A DNA stretch of 43,485 bases from Moraxella equi (lineage in GTDB: Bacteria > Pseudomonadota > Gammaproteobacteria > Pseudomonadales > Moraxellaceae): contig NZ_MXAP01000113.1 in NCBI RefSeq assembly GCF_002027555.1, positions 1-43,485 of the forward strand. The letters run 5' to 3'. A model generated the notes under the pieces. It was not told where the DNA came from. It searched no databases and worked only from the letters and a program-made list of their open reading frames with translations. Shown piece by piece: positions 8,640 through 17,342 of this stretch (position 1 is its first letter; each line of letters opens with the position of its first letter). Made by a program: the position numbers and the translations under genes.

Positions 8640-10232
8640 TCATGAACCAAATATCGCCGACAATGCCAAAAACGCCATGGCACTAATCGTCCCTGCTGCA
8701 GGAAGTGTGATGACCCACGCAAGTCCGATGGGTTTCATGAGTTTCCAGTTGGTGTTTTTGTTCACAAGTCCAATACCCAGCACCGCCCCGACAAGAATAT
8801 GCGTACTAGACACAGGAATACCAAGGCTTGACGCTCCCATGACAACCGCCGCCGCTGCAAGCTCGGCAGAAAAACCTGACGCTGGGTGCATTTCGGTTAA
8901 GTTCGTACCGATGGTCTGAATAACTTCTTTACCAATAAACCAAAGCCCCACGATAAGCGACACACCAAAGGTAACAAGCACAGGGGCAGGCACGGTCGCT
9001 TTGGCAGCAATGGCGTTTTCACGGATAACATCCATAATCGCCACAAAAGGCCCGACAGCGTTGGCGATGTCGTTCGAGCCATGGCTAAACGCAAACGCAC
9101 AAGCGGTAAACACCTGCATCCAGCTAAACATGATAAAGGTCGCCTTACCCAAATCCTCTTTGTGCTTGCCACGAATGGTCTTGGTATAGATAAAGGCGGT
9201 GAGCCAAACCATCGCCCCAATCATGCCCATCACAAGAGCGGAATGCAAGGTAGATAAGTTTAGCCCTGTGTTTTTTAAACCCTTAAACACCACCATCGCT
9301 GTCATCACGACCGCACCCAAAGCAGCGATAAGTGGCACCCATGTTTTTAAAGCTTTTAAGGTGTCTAGGTTTTCACGCTTATGTTCTATGACATACAGCT
9401 CTTTATAGTAATCCGTTTCTAGCTCATCAGCACTATCCACTTCTTTATAAACTTCTTGGTCACGGAGCAAGGCTGTGGTATAGTCCAGTTTATTTTCTTC
9501 TGGTAGGTTTTCAAAATGTTCTTTTTGGCGAACTTTCAGGGCTTTTTTCTCCGCTTTTAGTTCTTTGACCTTAATTTCCATCTGGTCGTTATACGCCAAA
9601 ATGTTCTTTTTGACCAGTCCATAAATCAAGTAAGACAACGCCCCACCAAGCACAGGCGACAAAACCCAAGAGATGGCAATCTCACCAATCTTTGACCATT
9701 TGACAGTAGATAAGGCAAGTTCTGACCCACCCAAATTCACACCAAGTACAATGCTTGACCCCACGATACCACCAATGATGGCGTGTGTGGTAGAAACTGG
9801 CAAACCTCTTTTGGTGGCGAACAGTAGCCAAAATGCCGCCGCGATGAGTGCTGAGAGCATAAGATAAATAAACTGGTTAGGCGACACCCCCAAATCCGAG
9901 ATATCCACAATACCACTACGGATTGTATCGGTAACGGCAGCTCCAGCAAGCACCGCTCCCGACACCTCAAAAATTGCCGCAACCGCCAAGGCTTGGGTAA
10001 CGGTAAGCGTCCCTGCTCCGACTGACGTACCAAAGGAGTTAGCAACATCGTTACCACCGATGTTAAACGCCATAAAAATCCCAAAAAATGATGCCACCAA
10101 GAACAGTACGACTTGCTGATGATTGGTATAATCAAGTCCCCACATCACAAAATAAATGCTCATGCCCGCAAGAAGCAACGCAAAAAAAACATTAGCAGCA
10201 AAAGGAGTATTCTGCTTTGTTGAAGTTACCAT
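8640..10232 (-). CDS. PiT-family inorganic phosphate transporter
   Basis: PiT carriers import phosphate, usually as a metal-phosphate complex with protons or sodium. Both halves carry the PiT signature: GGNDVANSFGTSVGAGTL near residues 58-75 and HGSNDIANAVGPFVA in the second half. A charged cytoplasmic loop of roughly 80 residues separates them. The length of 530 is somewhat above PitA (499). The next gene in the same direction is a second phosphate carrier type, but a 515-base gap with a repeat lies between them, so they are not obviously one transcript. No DUF47/PhoU-like partner, often found beside PiT genes, is adjacent. A hairpin and U-run lie in its leader at 10278-10309. Confidence 0.94.
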   Translation of the reverse strand: MVTSTKQNTPFAANVFFALLLAGMSIYFVMWGLDYTNHQQVVLFLVASFFGIFMAFNIGGNDVANSFGTSVGAGTLTVTQALAVAAIFEVSGAVLAGAAVTDTIRSGIVDISDLGVSPNQFIYLMLSALIAAAFWLLFATKRGLPVSTTHAIIGGIVGSSIVLGVNLGGSELALSTVKWSKIGEIAISWVLSPVLGGALSYLIYGLVKKNILAYNDQMEIKVKELKAEKKALKVRQKEHFENLPEENKLDYTTALLRDQEVYKEVDSADELETDYYKELYVIEHKRENLDTLKALKTWVPLIAALGAVVMTAMVVFKGLKNTGLNLSTLHSALVMGMIGAMVWLTAFIYTKTIRGKHKEDLGKATFIMFSWMQVFTACAFAFSHGSNDIANAVGPFVAIMDVIRENAIAAKATVPAPVLVTFGVSLIVGLWFIGKEVIQTIGTNLTEMHPASGFSAELAAAAVVMGASSLGIPVSSTHILVGAVLGIGLVNKNTNWKLMKPIGLAWVITLPAAGTISAMAFLALSAIFGS

Positions 10233-10277
10233 AAAATCCGCCGAGGGTTGGTTAAATTAAAAGAATATGACAATAAA

Positions 10278-10309
10278 AAAAGCTCTACCCATTTAACTCC
10301 TTAAATGGG
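10278..10309 (-). promoter_or_regulatory. Leader hairpin followed by U-run upstream of the PiT gene
   Basis: On the minus strand CCCATTTAA (10309-10301) pairs perfectly with TTAAATGGG (10296-10288) around GGAG. After TAGAGC comes a run of seven T, about 45 bases before the PiT start. This looks like a weak intrinsic terminator or attenuator in the 5' leader. The loop itself contains AAGGAG. Confidence 0.4.
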
Positions 10310-10520
10310 CAACGCCACTACTATTTAATCCAAATCGTCATGGATAGGGCGTGCCTGCCTTTTGTATTTGCCATGAAAAATGAGAAGAATCGCCCGTTTT
10401 TCAAGGAAAAAGTGAAGTTTGATGGTCGTTCTATCAAACAAGCTTTTATTATAAAAAAACCCGACCACTTGATTTTAAAAATTAAGTTAAAATCTTAAAA
10501 ATTTACACAGTTATACACAG

Positions 10521-10618
10521 TTAAGTAGTTCGACAGCCATTTTCATGCAAAAACAGGTAGTTTATTTCTACAATATTTCTAAATTTTAATTGTGTTATAA
10601 AGGACAGGTACGCCCTAA
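10521..10618 (-). repeat. 98-bp dispersed repeat, copy 2
   Basis: It has the same ends as the copy at 20-118. On the minus strand it runs from TTAGGGCGTAC to TTTTTGCATGAAAATGGCTG, with the outer TTAAGTAGT flank. The interior differs, so only the ends are conserved. Confidence 0.62.
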
Positions 10619-10747
10619 CATGCGTTGTATCCAAAAATCGTTGCATTATAAAAGTCAAATATGACAGTTATATGACAATTTTAACACATTTCATAAGTTT
10701 TGGGAAAATGTATCAAAATGTTATGATTGTTTTGCTTTTTAACAGCA

Positions 10748-12535
10748 TTAGCGTGCCTGACAACAAAACATCTCGCCTGCCCCCATCAGAAGTTCTAGCA
10801 CGCCATCTTCAATGCGTTTGACATAGCTAATATCATTCATGAGCGATGACGCCTGTTCACCATCAAGCACGCCATCTCTAAGGCAAGCAAATACCTGCCC
10901 CCGCATGTCATCAAGCCCATCAGCATGACGGATAAGCATATCTATGTGCATGACCCACTTTTGTGAACCTAACTTCATCTCACCAGCTTTGGCAAGAGCT
11001 TGTAGCGAGACAAACAAATGCTCTCTAAGATAGCGGTATTCTTTGCCAATATCATTGATGTCGCCATCTTTTTTGTCATTATTTACATCAACCGCCAAAA
11101 ACTTTGCCATGTTCTTTTGTAAATGCTTGGCATCTTTTACCATGCCCAGCAAGGTAAACGCCACTAGATGAATGGCGGTCAGCTCATCTTGGCGAGTGTC
11201 GGTCTCATCCACGTCCATTTTGCTGACAAAGTCCAAAATCTCACCATACAAAGGCTTAATCTGCCATTCATACAAAGTCTGTACATTTGGCTCAAAAGGC
11301 GGTGTGGGAGCGGTTGGCGACTCGTCTTTTTTGTAAATATCATCGCTTGGCACAAAGACAGCGTGCGACATCACTTCCATGCTAAGGCTTGCCAAATGGC
11401 GAATCTCTTGGGACACCGCTCGCAGGGCAATGTCTGCCGACATCAAGGCATTGGGGTCAAGATGGCGTGGCATGACTGCCTGTGAACCATCGGGCAGAAG
11501 TTTGGTGTTGGCTTTGTCGGGCAGGATTTTGGTTAAGACATTGGCAAGATTGCCCTGCCACCGCCAAAATACCGCAATGCCAAACACGTTAAAGAGCGTA
11601 TGAAATAGAGCAAGCTGTATCAAAGGTGGAAAATTGGCAAGCTTGGCAATGGCATCCACCATCGTGGTCATCGGCATCCACAGCACAAAGGTCAAAATGG
11701 CTGTTACCCCATTAAAAATCAGGTGTGCCAACGCAAGGCGTTGCCCTGCTCGCTCGCTACTTATCATACCCATGATGGCGGTCGTGGCGGATGAGCCTAA
11801 GTTTGAACCAACCGCAATGGCAAAGGCTTGGGGAATGGTAATTTGCGTACTGGCAAGGGCAGTCAAGGTCAAAATCAGCGTGGCATGGGACGACTGCAAC
11901 ACGCAAGTCAATAAAAATCCAATCCCTGCAAAGGTCAGCACTTCTAAGGTCGGGCTAAAATTCAAAGACGCAAAATCAAGCTGTCCGCCAAACGCCCCAA
12001 AGCCTGATTTGATGGCATCAATGCCCATAAAAATAAGTGCCACCCCCACCAATATCCGCCCTACCGCCTTGGGCTGACCGCCAAAAAACCCAAGCAAAAT
12101 CCCAAAGACAAGCATAGGAATGGCAACGGGAGATAAGCTCACGCTCTGCCCTGCCAAAGCAAGTAGCCAAATGCCTGTGGTTGCCCCAAGGTTTGTACCA
12201 AAAATAATGGCAATACCGCCAGCAAGCGTAATCATGCCCGTCCCCAAAAAGGCGATGGTCAAAAGCGATACAAGCGTACTGGATTGCAAAATAAAGGTCG
12301 AACCCACCCCAAACAAAAAGCCCTTGGCAGGTGTGGCGGTGCTTTTGGTCATGAGTTTTTCAAGCGTTCCGCCTGCCGTGCTGTGTAAGCCCTCCTCTAT
12401 GCACTGCATACCAAACAAAAACAACGCAAGTCCATAGCACAGATGTAGCCAAGCCGAGCTGTACCAAAAGGACAAGCCAAGCCCCACGGCAAAGACGACA
12501 AGCATGAGATGGTGTAGGCAGTTTTTGCGTTTCAT
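10748..12535 (-). CDS. Na/Pi-cotransporter family protein with PhoU-like tail
   Basis: This is a sodium-dependent phosphate carrier of the NptA/YjbB type. The membrane part holds two inverted Na_Pi_cotrans repeats, seen as paired FGTNLGATTG / VGSNLGSSAT and LQSSTLVSLL / LQSSHATLIL (QSS) motifs. After about residue 380 comes a soluble helical region resembling PhoU. The ATG at 12535 (MKRKN) is preferred. An ATG at 12565 and a TTG at 12583 would add 10 or 16 residues that do not look like a membrane lead-in. The total is about 595 residues, slightly above YjbB (543). It shares its direction with the PiT gene, giving two different phosphate carriers next to each other. Confidence 0.9.
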   Translation of the reverse strand: MKRKNCLHHLMLVVFAVGLGLSFWYSSAWLHLCYGLALFLFGMQCIEEGLHSTAGGTLEKLMTKSTATPAKGFLFGVGSTFILQSSTLVSLLTIAFLGTGMITLAGGIAIIFGTNLGATTGIWLLALAGQSVSLSPVAIPMLVFGILLGFFGGQPKAVGRILVGVALIFMGIDAIKSGFGAFGGQLDFASLNFSPTLEVLTFAGIGFLLTCVLQSSHATLILTLTALASTQITIPQAFAIAVGSNLGSSATTAIMGMISSERAGQRLALAHLIFNGVTAILTFVLWMPMTTMVDAIAKLANFPPLIQLALFHTLFNVFGIAVFWRWQGNLANVLTKILPDKANTKLLPDGSQAVMPRHLDPNALMSADIALRAVSQEIRHLASLSMEVMSHAVFVPSDDIYKKDESPTAPTPPFEPNVQTLYEWQIKPLYGEILDFVSKMDVDETDTRQDELTAIHLVAFTLLGMVKDAKHLQKNMAKFLAVDVNNDKKDGDINDIGKEYRYLREHLFVSLQALAKAGEMKLGSQKWVMHIDMLIRHADGLDDMRGQVFACLRDGVLDGEQASSLMNDISYVKRIEDGVLELLMGAGEMFCCQAR

Positions 12536-12694
12536 GATGGACACTTCATGATTAGTATGTGGCATGAACAAAAACCACGACAATCCTATTTTACAGTTTT
12601 GTCATGGCTTTGTTACGGTTTTGTCACTATTTTGTCATAAATCAATGATAGCAGTATTGATTTGATTTTGCAAATGGCTTTTAATGGCTATACA

Positions 12695-15091
12695 TCAAAA
12701 GCTCTCTTCTACTTCGCCATAGACCACCTCTTCTTCCACGACATCATCAGCCACCTCGCCATAGACCACCTCGCCATCGTCAATGACTTCATCAGCTGTC
12801 CCGCTTGGTTCATCATGATAATACTCTTCACTCAGGCAAGACGTGCTTTGTTTGGGGGCGTGTTCTGCCAATACTGGCACATACATGGCATGCTCGCAGG
12901 CTTCATCGGAGAGCAGTCCTGTCTCGCCATCGAGCCACAGCCACGCCACTTTATCACTCTCACCAAGACGCACAGGGGCTAGGTTAAGCCGTCTCATATA
13001 ATCCGCCCAAATTGGCAACGCTCCCGACCCCCCTGTCAGTCCAATGGGTTTATTGTCATCACGTCCAACCCACACCACCGAGACGTAGTTACCACTAAAC
13101 CCTGCAAACCACGCATCACGGGCGTCATTGGTCGTGCCTGTTTTGCCAGCGAGTTTATAAGTATTGCCAATGTTACCCATGCCTTTGGCAGTGCCATCTT
13201 TGACCACTTGTTGTAGACCGAAGTTTGTTACCGTCATGACCTCAGGCGGTATGCGTGCCGTCGATTTGATATTGTCATCTGTTCGCTGAATCACTTTGCC
13301 CGTCTCGCTGATGACCTGACGAATGCTATGAATGGGGGTGTGATAGCCACCACTGGCAAAGACTTGATACACCCCAAGCATGTCCATGGGCGACAAATCA
13401 ACCGCCCCGAGCATGACCGATGGGTAGTGAGGGACTTCACTCGCCACTCCCAACTGACGTAGCTGTTTGGCGAACACATCTACCCCAAAATCCATGCCAA
13501 CATTGACCGCTGACTGGTTGTAAGAATTGGCAAGGGCGGTGAGCATAGGGACATCGCCATAGCTTCTGCCAGCATAGTTTTTGGGTGTCCATGATTTTCC
13601 ACCAGCAGGATAGGCGATGGGTTCATCTTTGACAGGGGTTGCCCAGTGGTATTTGCCTGACTGGATGGCGGTCATGTAGATAACAGGCTTTAACAATGAG
13701 CCGACCTGTCGTTTTGAATCAATGGCACGGTTAAACCCCGTAAAGTCACTGGCACTGCCCACGATGGCAACGAGCTCGCCCGTGGCAGGGTCAGCACTGA
13801 CCAATGCCCCTTGTAGCTTCTTGTTTTTATTGCCTTTTTTATTTAAATGTTCACTAATGGCTTTATCTGCCAACATTTGGGCAATCGGGTCTAGCGTGGA
13901 GATGATTTTTAGCCCTGCCCCACGCAAATCGCTGTCTTTATAATACTGTCTTAGCTCACGGCTGACCGCATCAAAAAAATCAGGGAATTTGGGCTTGGCG
14001 ATGGCAGGGGTTTTGACCACGCCCAGTGGTCGCTCGGTTGCTTCGTTATATTCATCTTGGCTGATTTTACCCATGATTAGCATGTTATGTAGCACGGTAT
14101 TACGGCGTTCGGTCGCCCGCTCGGGGTGCTTTCTGGGGTTATAATAGCTTGACCCTTTGGCAACCCCAACCAGCAAGGCATACTGGTCAAGACTTAGCTC
14201 TGATATGGGCTTGTCAAAATAAAAATGCGATGCAATGCCAAAGCCATTGACCGAACGATTGCCATTTTGTCCCAGATTAATCTCATTTAAATACGCCAGC
14301 AAAATCGCATCTTTACTATAATGACGCTCTAACAGCAGAGCCATCAAGGCTTCATTTGCCTTGCGTTTTAGGGTGCGTTCGGAGTTTAGGTAGAAGTTTT
14401 TGATGAGCTGTTGGGTAATGGTTGAACCGCCTTGACGTTCGCCCCCTGTGATGTTGGAGAGCAACGCTCGGCTCGTGCCACGCAGTGAGATGCCATAATG
14501 TTCATAAAAACCACGGTCTTCGGTCGCAATGAGTGCATCCACCAACTGCCTCGGCATGGTATCTTTGGTCAGCAAAATGCGGTCTTCGTTATTCTCAGGA
14601 TAGATACCGCCAATGTTAATCGGCTCTAAACGCACCACCCCATCTGTATTAGGATTGGTGCTTTGGATTTTGGCGACTTTGCCAGCGTTAAAGGTGATTT
14701 TTAGCACCTGTGCTGGGTCTATCTCGCCATCGCCATAATCAAACCCCCGTGTATGCACCGTGTAGGTATTGCCCGATTTCTCATAACGCCCCGTCTGATT
14801 GACATCGCCTTGGCTATATCCTAGCATGTCAAGCCACGCCTTAAAATTGGCATCAGAGACCACCACGCCCCGCTCCAAATCTAGGGGGCGAGAATAGACC
14901 GTGGCAGGAATGTCCCAACGGCGATTTTCAAATTTACTGACAATCTCGCTGTTTAATTTATAGGCATACATCGCCAAAAACACGAGTCCTGCGATGATGA
15001 TAACCAACAGCAAAAACCCAACAAGCATCAGCCCCTGTTCTGATTTTGGTGAGCGGTTGGGGATTTTTTTATGATTTAGCATGATAATCAT
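12695..15091 (-). CDS. mrcB: Bifunctional penicillin-binding protein 1b
   Basis: PBP1b polymerises glycan strands and cross-links peptides in the periplasm. After a short basic tail comes one membrane helix (about 21-41), then a UB2H-like region. The GT51 transglycosylase follows with catalytic Glu in ATEDRGFYEHYG (E191) and the GGSTITQQLIKN motif. The transpeptidase has SLLK (S465, K468), SYN (523-525) and KTGT (650-653). Length is 798, against 844 in E. coli. The acidic C-terminal tail repeats VVYGEV twice, so its DNA has a small internal repeat (about 12700-12780). PBP1b rather than PBP1a is inferred from the UB2H-like region and from the short spacing between modules. The gene stands alone. 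Confidence 0.93.
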   Translation of the reverse strand: MIIMLNHKKIPNRSPKSEQGLMLVGFLLLVIIIAGLVFLAMYAYKLNSEIVSKFENRRWDIPATVYSRPLDLERGVVVSDANFKAWLDMLGYSQGDVNQTGRYEKSGNTYTVHTRGFDYGDGEIDPAQVLKITFNAGKVAKIQSTNPNTDGVVRLEPINIGGIYPENNEDRILLTKDTMPRQLVDALIATEDRGFYEHYGISLRGTSRALLSNITGGERQGGSTITQQLIKNFYLNSERTLKRKANEALMALLLERHYSKDAILLAYLNEINLGQNGNRSVNGFGIASHFYFDKPISELSLDQYALLVGVAKGSSYYNPRKHPERATERRNTVLHNMLIMGKISQDEYNEATERPLGVVKTPAIAKPKFPDFFDAVSRELRQYYKDSDLRGAGLKIISTLDPIAQMLADKAISEHLNKKGNKNKKLQGALVSADPATGELVAIVGSASDFTGFNRAIDSKRQVGSLLKPVIYMTAIQSGKYHWATPVKDEPIAYPAGGKSWTPKNYAGRSYGDVPMLTALANSYNQSAVNVGMDFGVDVFAKQLRQLGVASEVPHYPSVMLGAVDLSPMDMLGVYQVFASGGYHTPIHSIRQVISETGKVIQRTDDNIKSTARIPPEVMTVTNFGLQQVVKDGTAKGMGNIGNTYKLAGKTGTTNDARDAWFAGFSGNYVSVVWVGRDDNKPIGLTGGSGALPIWADYMRRLNLAPVRLGESDKVAWLWLDGETGLLSDEACEHAMYVPVLAEHAPKQSTSCLSEEYYHDEPSGTADEVIDDGEVVYGEVADDVVEEEVVYGEVEESF

Positions 15092-15199
15092 TGTTAAAAT
15101 GTGAAAAGTGTCATATCATAACGTTAAAATCAGGCATTTGGCAAGTGAAAAAACCATGGAAAACCGCCCAAATGTTACAGATGGCTGACAGGATATGAT

Positions 15200-15416
15200 T
15201 AGAGCGTATCAAGCATTGATAACATTTTTATAAAAAGAAAACAAAATTTTTACCCCATTCTCAACCTTGTATGAGTGATTGATTTATCAAGGGCAAATTG
15301 CAATTCGCCCCTACAACCCGAAAATAATCATTGAAAAATCAATAAGTTAATATTTTAAGTTGAGATTGGAATAGATTTTAAAAATTTTAATCTATTTTTG
15401 CATGAAAAATGGCTAA
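15200..15416 (+). repeat. ~217-bp composite repeat, copy 3
   Basis: The outer ends are TAGAGCGTAT...TTGATAACATTTTTATAAAA and TTTTTGCATGAAAAATGGCT, as in the 98-bp copies. An extra block bounded by ATTCTCAACCTT and AAGTTGAGATT (near-inverted) is inserted between them. That block contains TGATTTATCAAGG and the palindrome GGGCAAATTGCAATTCGCCC (15291-15310). The copy at 42562-42779 is collinear. It fills most of the 328-base gap between PBP1b and the LysR gene and ends four bases before the LysR stop. Confidence 0.72.
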
Positions 15417-15419
15417 ATT

Positions 15420-16316
15420 CTAACCATCCAATTTTTCCACCATAAAATCAATAAACGCCCGTACTCTGGCACTCAAAAACGCCCTATCCACATACACCGC
15501 ATAGAGCGTGACCGACAACAGCTCATAATCAGCAAGCAGTCGCACCAGTCGCCCATCTGCCAAATCATGCTCAACAAGCCAGCTTGGGGCATAGCCAATC
15601 CCTGCCCCTGCCCGTACCAGCTCACTAATCATGGGTGTGTCATTACTGTACATGGACGGCTTAGGGTTTAGTACAAATTCCGATTGCGTGGCGTGATGAT
15701 AAATGGACACACTGTCCATTTTGACATACGTTGGCAATATCACCCGATGACAAGCAGGGTCGTTTAGTTCATCGGGCGTGGTCGGCGTGCCATGGCGTGA
15801 CAGATAATCAGGGCTTGCCACCAGATAAAAATCCATGCGTGTCAAAGGGCGAGCTATCAAAGACAGCTTGGGGTCGTGAGTGATTCGCAGTGCCAAATCA
15901 AAACCATCCGCCACCAAATCCACGAACTGATTAGACAGCGAGACATTCAAAATCACGTCAGGATAACGTGCCTGAAATTCACTCAAATAGCCTGCCATCT
16001 TGGGATTGGCGAACCATCTGGGCATGGTGATTTTTAACATGCCACGCACGCCATCGGTTGCCCCCTGGGCGGTCTCTTTGGCACTGTCTAACAGCTCCAA
16101 AGCGTACAGCGACTCACGGTAATACTGCTCGCCTGCATCAGTCAGATGAATGTTGCGACTGTTTCTATGTAACAGCTTGGTGCCAAGTGTGCGTTCTAAA
16201 TGGGCGACGTGCTTACTGGTCATCGCCACCGACATGTCTAGGCTGTCGGCAGATTTGGTAAAACTGCCTGTCAAAACCACTTGATGAAAGACCTTGATAC
16301 TGGTAAGTGTGTCCAT
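15420..16316 (-). CDS. LysR-family transcriptional regulator
   Basis: This is a 298-residue LysR-type regulator of normal length. The N-terminal 60 residues form the winged helix-turn-helix (FTKSADSLDMSVAMTSKHVAHLERTLGTKLLHR). The rest is the periplasmic-binding-like inducer domain (RPDVILNVSLSN, ADGFDLALRI). It resembles the large CrgA/AaeR-type subgroup that often controls oxidoreductase genes. It diverges from the nitroreductase gene. The shared region holds a LysR-type palindrome at 16511-16525, suggesting it controls that gene. The inducer is unknown. The stop codon lies beside a dispersed repeat. Confidence 0.94.
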   Translation of the reverse strand: MDTLTSIKVFHQVVLTGSFTKSADSLDMSVAMTSKHVAHLERTLGTKLLHRNSRNIHLTDAGEQYYRESLYALELLDSAKETAQGATDGVRGMLKITMPRWFANPKMAGYLSEFQARYPDVILNVSLSNQFVDLVADGFDLALRITHDPKLSLIARPLTRMDFYLVASPDYLSRHGTPTTPDELNDPACHRVILPTYVKMDSVSIYHHATQSEFVLNPKPSMYSNDTPMISELVRAGAGIGYAPSWLVEHDLADGRLVRLLADYELLSVTLYAVYVDRAFLSARVRAFIDFMVEKLDG

Positions 16317-16368
16317 GTTGGGGGTTCTTTGTTATTGATTGCTTGATATTTTGCCATAGGTTTTGTGG

Positions 16369-16469
16369 GGTGTGTGTTGAGTACACCCTTTGATGACATT
16401 ACCATGCAAAGCGTGCTGAGCACGCCCCTACATCCAAACATCATTGCGTTTGTAGTAATTTTAAAGTTT
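16369..16469 (-). repeat. ~104-bp paired-palindrome repeat, copy B (inverted)
   Basis: The reverse complement reads AAACTTTAAAATTACTACAA, then GTAGGGGCGTGCTCAGCACG, then ATCAAAGGGTGTACTCAACA. This is collinear with 8117-8220. The two copies are inverted relative to each other and enclose 8.1 kb. Confidence 0.75.
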
Positions 16470-16510
16470 ATTGTGTGTGCTTAACAAAACCATTTTGCCA
16501 TTATAAACCT

Positions 16511-16525
16511 TTTCTTAATAAGAAA
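16511..16525. promoter_or_regulatory. Putative LysR-type operator
   Basis: TTTCTTAATAAGAAA has perfect 7-base arms around one base and fits the T-N11-A LysR box. Its centre is about 65 bases before the predicted nitroreductase transcription start, the usual place for a LysR activator site. Confidence 0.45.
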
Positions 16526-16547
16526 CAAACCTTTAACAAAATGGCTA

Positions 16548-16575
16548 TTGTTTTCTTATTATTTTAATTTATAAT
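16548..16575 (+). promoter_or_regulatory. Sigma70-type promoter of the nitroreductase gene
   Basis: TTGTTT (16548-16553), a 16-base spacer and TATAAT (16570-16575) precede the gene. A ribosome site AAGGA lies about eight bases before the ATG at 16614. Confidence 0.55.
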
Positions 16576-16613
16576 AAATCCCATTCTATTCATTCTTAAC
16601 ATAAGGAATACCC

Positions 16614-17216
16614 ATGTCTGTTCAAACCCTACAAGCCACCGCCGAACTTCGCCGTTCTATCTATGCCCTAGACAAGAATAGCCCCCTAACCAGCGTACAA
16701 ATCGACCAAATCGTCGAACACGCCCTACTACATACACCATCATCCTTTAACTCACAGTCCACTCGCCTTGTGGTGCTACACGGGGCTGAACACGAAAAAC
16801 TGTGGGACGCCACCACCGAAATTTTGCATGCTATCGTACCTGCCGAGAATTTTGCCCCCACCCAAGACAAATTAAACGCCTTTAAAGCAGGGGCAGGCAC
16901 GGTGCTGTTTTTTGAAGATACCGACGTGGTCAAAGGCTTGCAAGAGCAGTTCCCTGCTTATGCCGACAACTTCCCTATCTGGGCCGGTCACGCCAATGCC
17001 ATGGTACAGTATGCCATCTGGACAACCCTAGCTTCCACCAATGTCGGTGCCAACTTACAGCACTACAACCCACTCATTAATGACTTCGTGGCAAGCGAAT
17101 GGGACGTGCCTAGCAACTGGCAACTGGTCGCCCAAATGGTCTTTGGCGGTATTGTCGCCCCTGCTGGCGAGAAAACGTTTGCCCCTGTGGCAGAACGCCT
17201 AAAAGTCTTTGGTTAA
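16614..17216 (+). CDS. Nitroreductase-family protein (flavin oxidoreductase)
   Basis: This is a 200-residue protein of the nitroreductase fold, which normally binds FMN and reduces nitro compounds or quinones with NAD(P)H. The N-terminal RRSIYALDKNSPL and HTPSSFNSQSTRLVVL motifs match the FMN-binding start of the YdfN/HBN1-like branch. ASTNVGANLQHYNP and VAQMVFGGIVAPAGEK match the second half. It follows a good promoter and ribosome site, diverges from a LysR gene, and is followed by a strong terminator, so it is a single-gene unit likely controlled by that regulator. The natural substrate is unknown. Confidence 0.93.
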   Translation: MSVQTLQATAELRRSIYALDKNSPLTSVQIDQIVEHALLHTPSSFNSQSTRLVVLHGAEHEKLWDATTEILHAIVPAENFAPTQDKLNAFKAGAGTVLFFEDTDVVKGLQEQFPAYADNFPIWAGHANAMVQYAIWTTLASTNVGANLQHYNPLINDFVASEWDVPSNWQLVAQMVFGGIVAPAGEKTFAPVAERLKVFG

Positions 17217-17249
17217 TCATCAAACAGACAAGTTGGCATGAAAACAGAG

Positions 17250-17280
17250 ATAAAACCAAGATAAAAAATCTTGGTTTTAT
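17250..17280 (+). terminator. Terminator of the nitroreductase gene
   Basis: ATAAAACCAAGAT (17250-17262) pairs perfectly with ATCTTGGTTTTAT (17268-17280) around five A, followed by a T-rich stretch. Confidence 0.87.
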
Positions 17281-17300
17281 TTTTTAAAAATAAATTTTTG

Positions 17301-17309
17301 TGTTATAAT
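17301..17309 (+). promoter_or_regulatory. Extended -10 promoter of the lytic transglycosylase gene
   Basis: TGTTATAAT, 33 bases before the ATG at 17343, fits an extended -10 element. No clear -35 is present. Confidence 0.45.
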
Positions 17310-17342
17310 TAAGGTATTTACCATTTTAACAACCAAAAGACC

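Larger units (their letters stand above)
10233..10747. other. Gap between the two phosphate transporter genes
   Basis: No gene is seen. It contains the PiT leader hairpin (10278-10309), a TTATACACA DnaA-box-like 9-mer (10511-10519) and copy 2 of the 98-bp repeat (10521-10618). The remainder, about 10620-10747, is AT-rich and unremarkable. Confidence 0.6.

Noticed and set aside
10511..10519. TTATACACA, a perfect DnaA-box consensus
   Set aside because: It is a single box without clustered boxes, an AT-rich unwinding region or origin-type neighbours, so not called as an origin.
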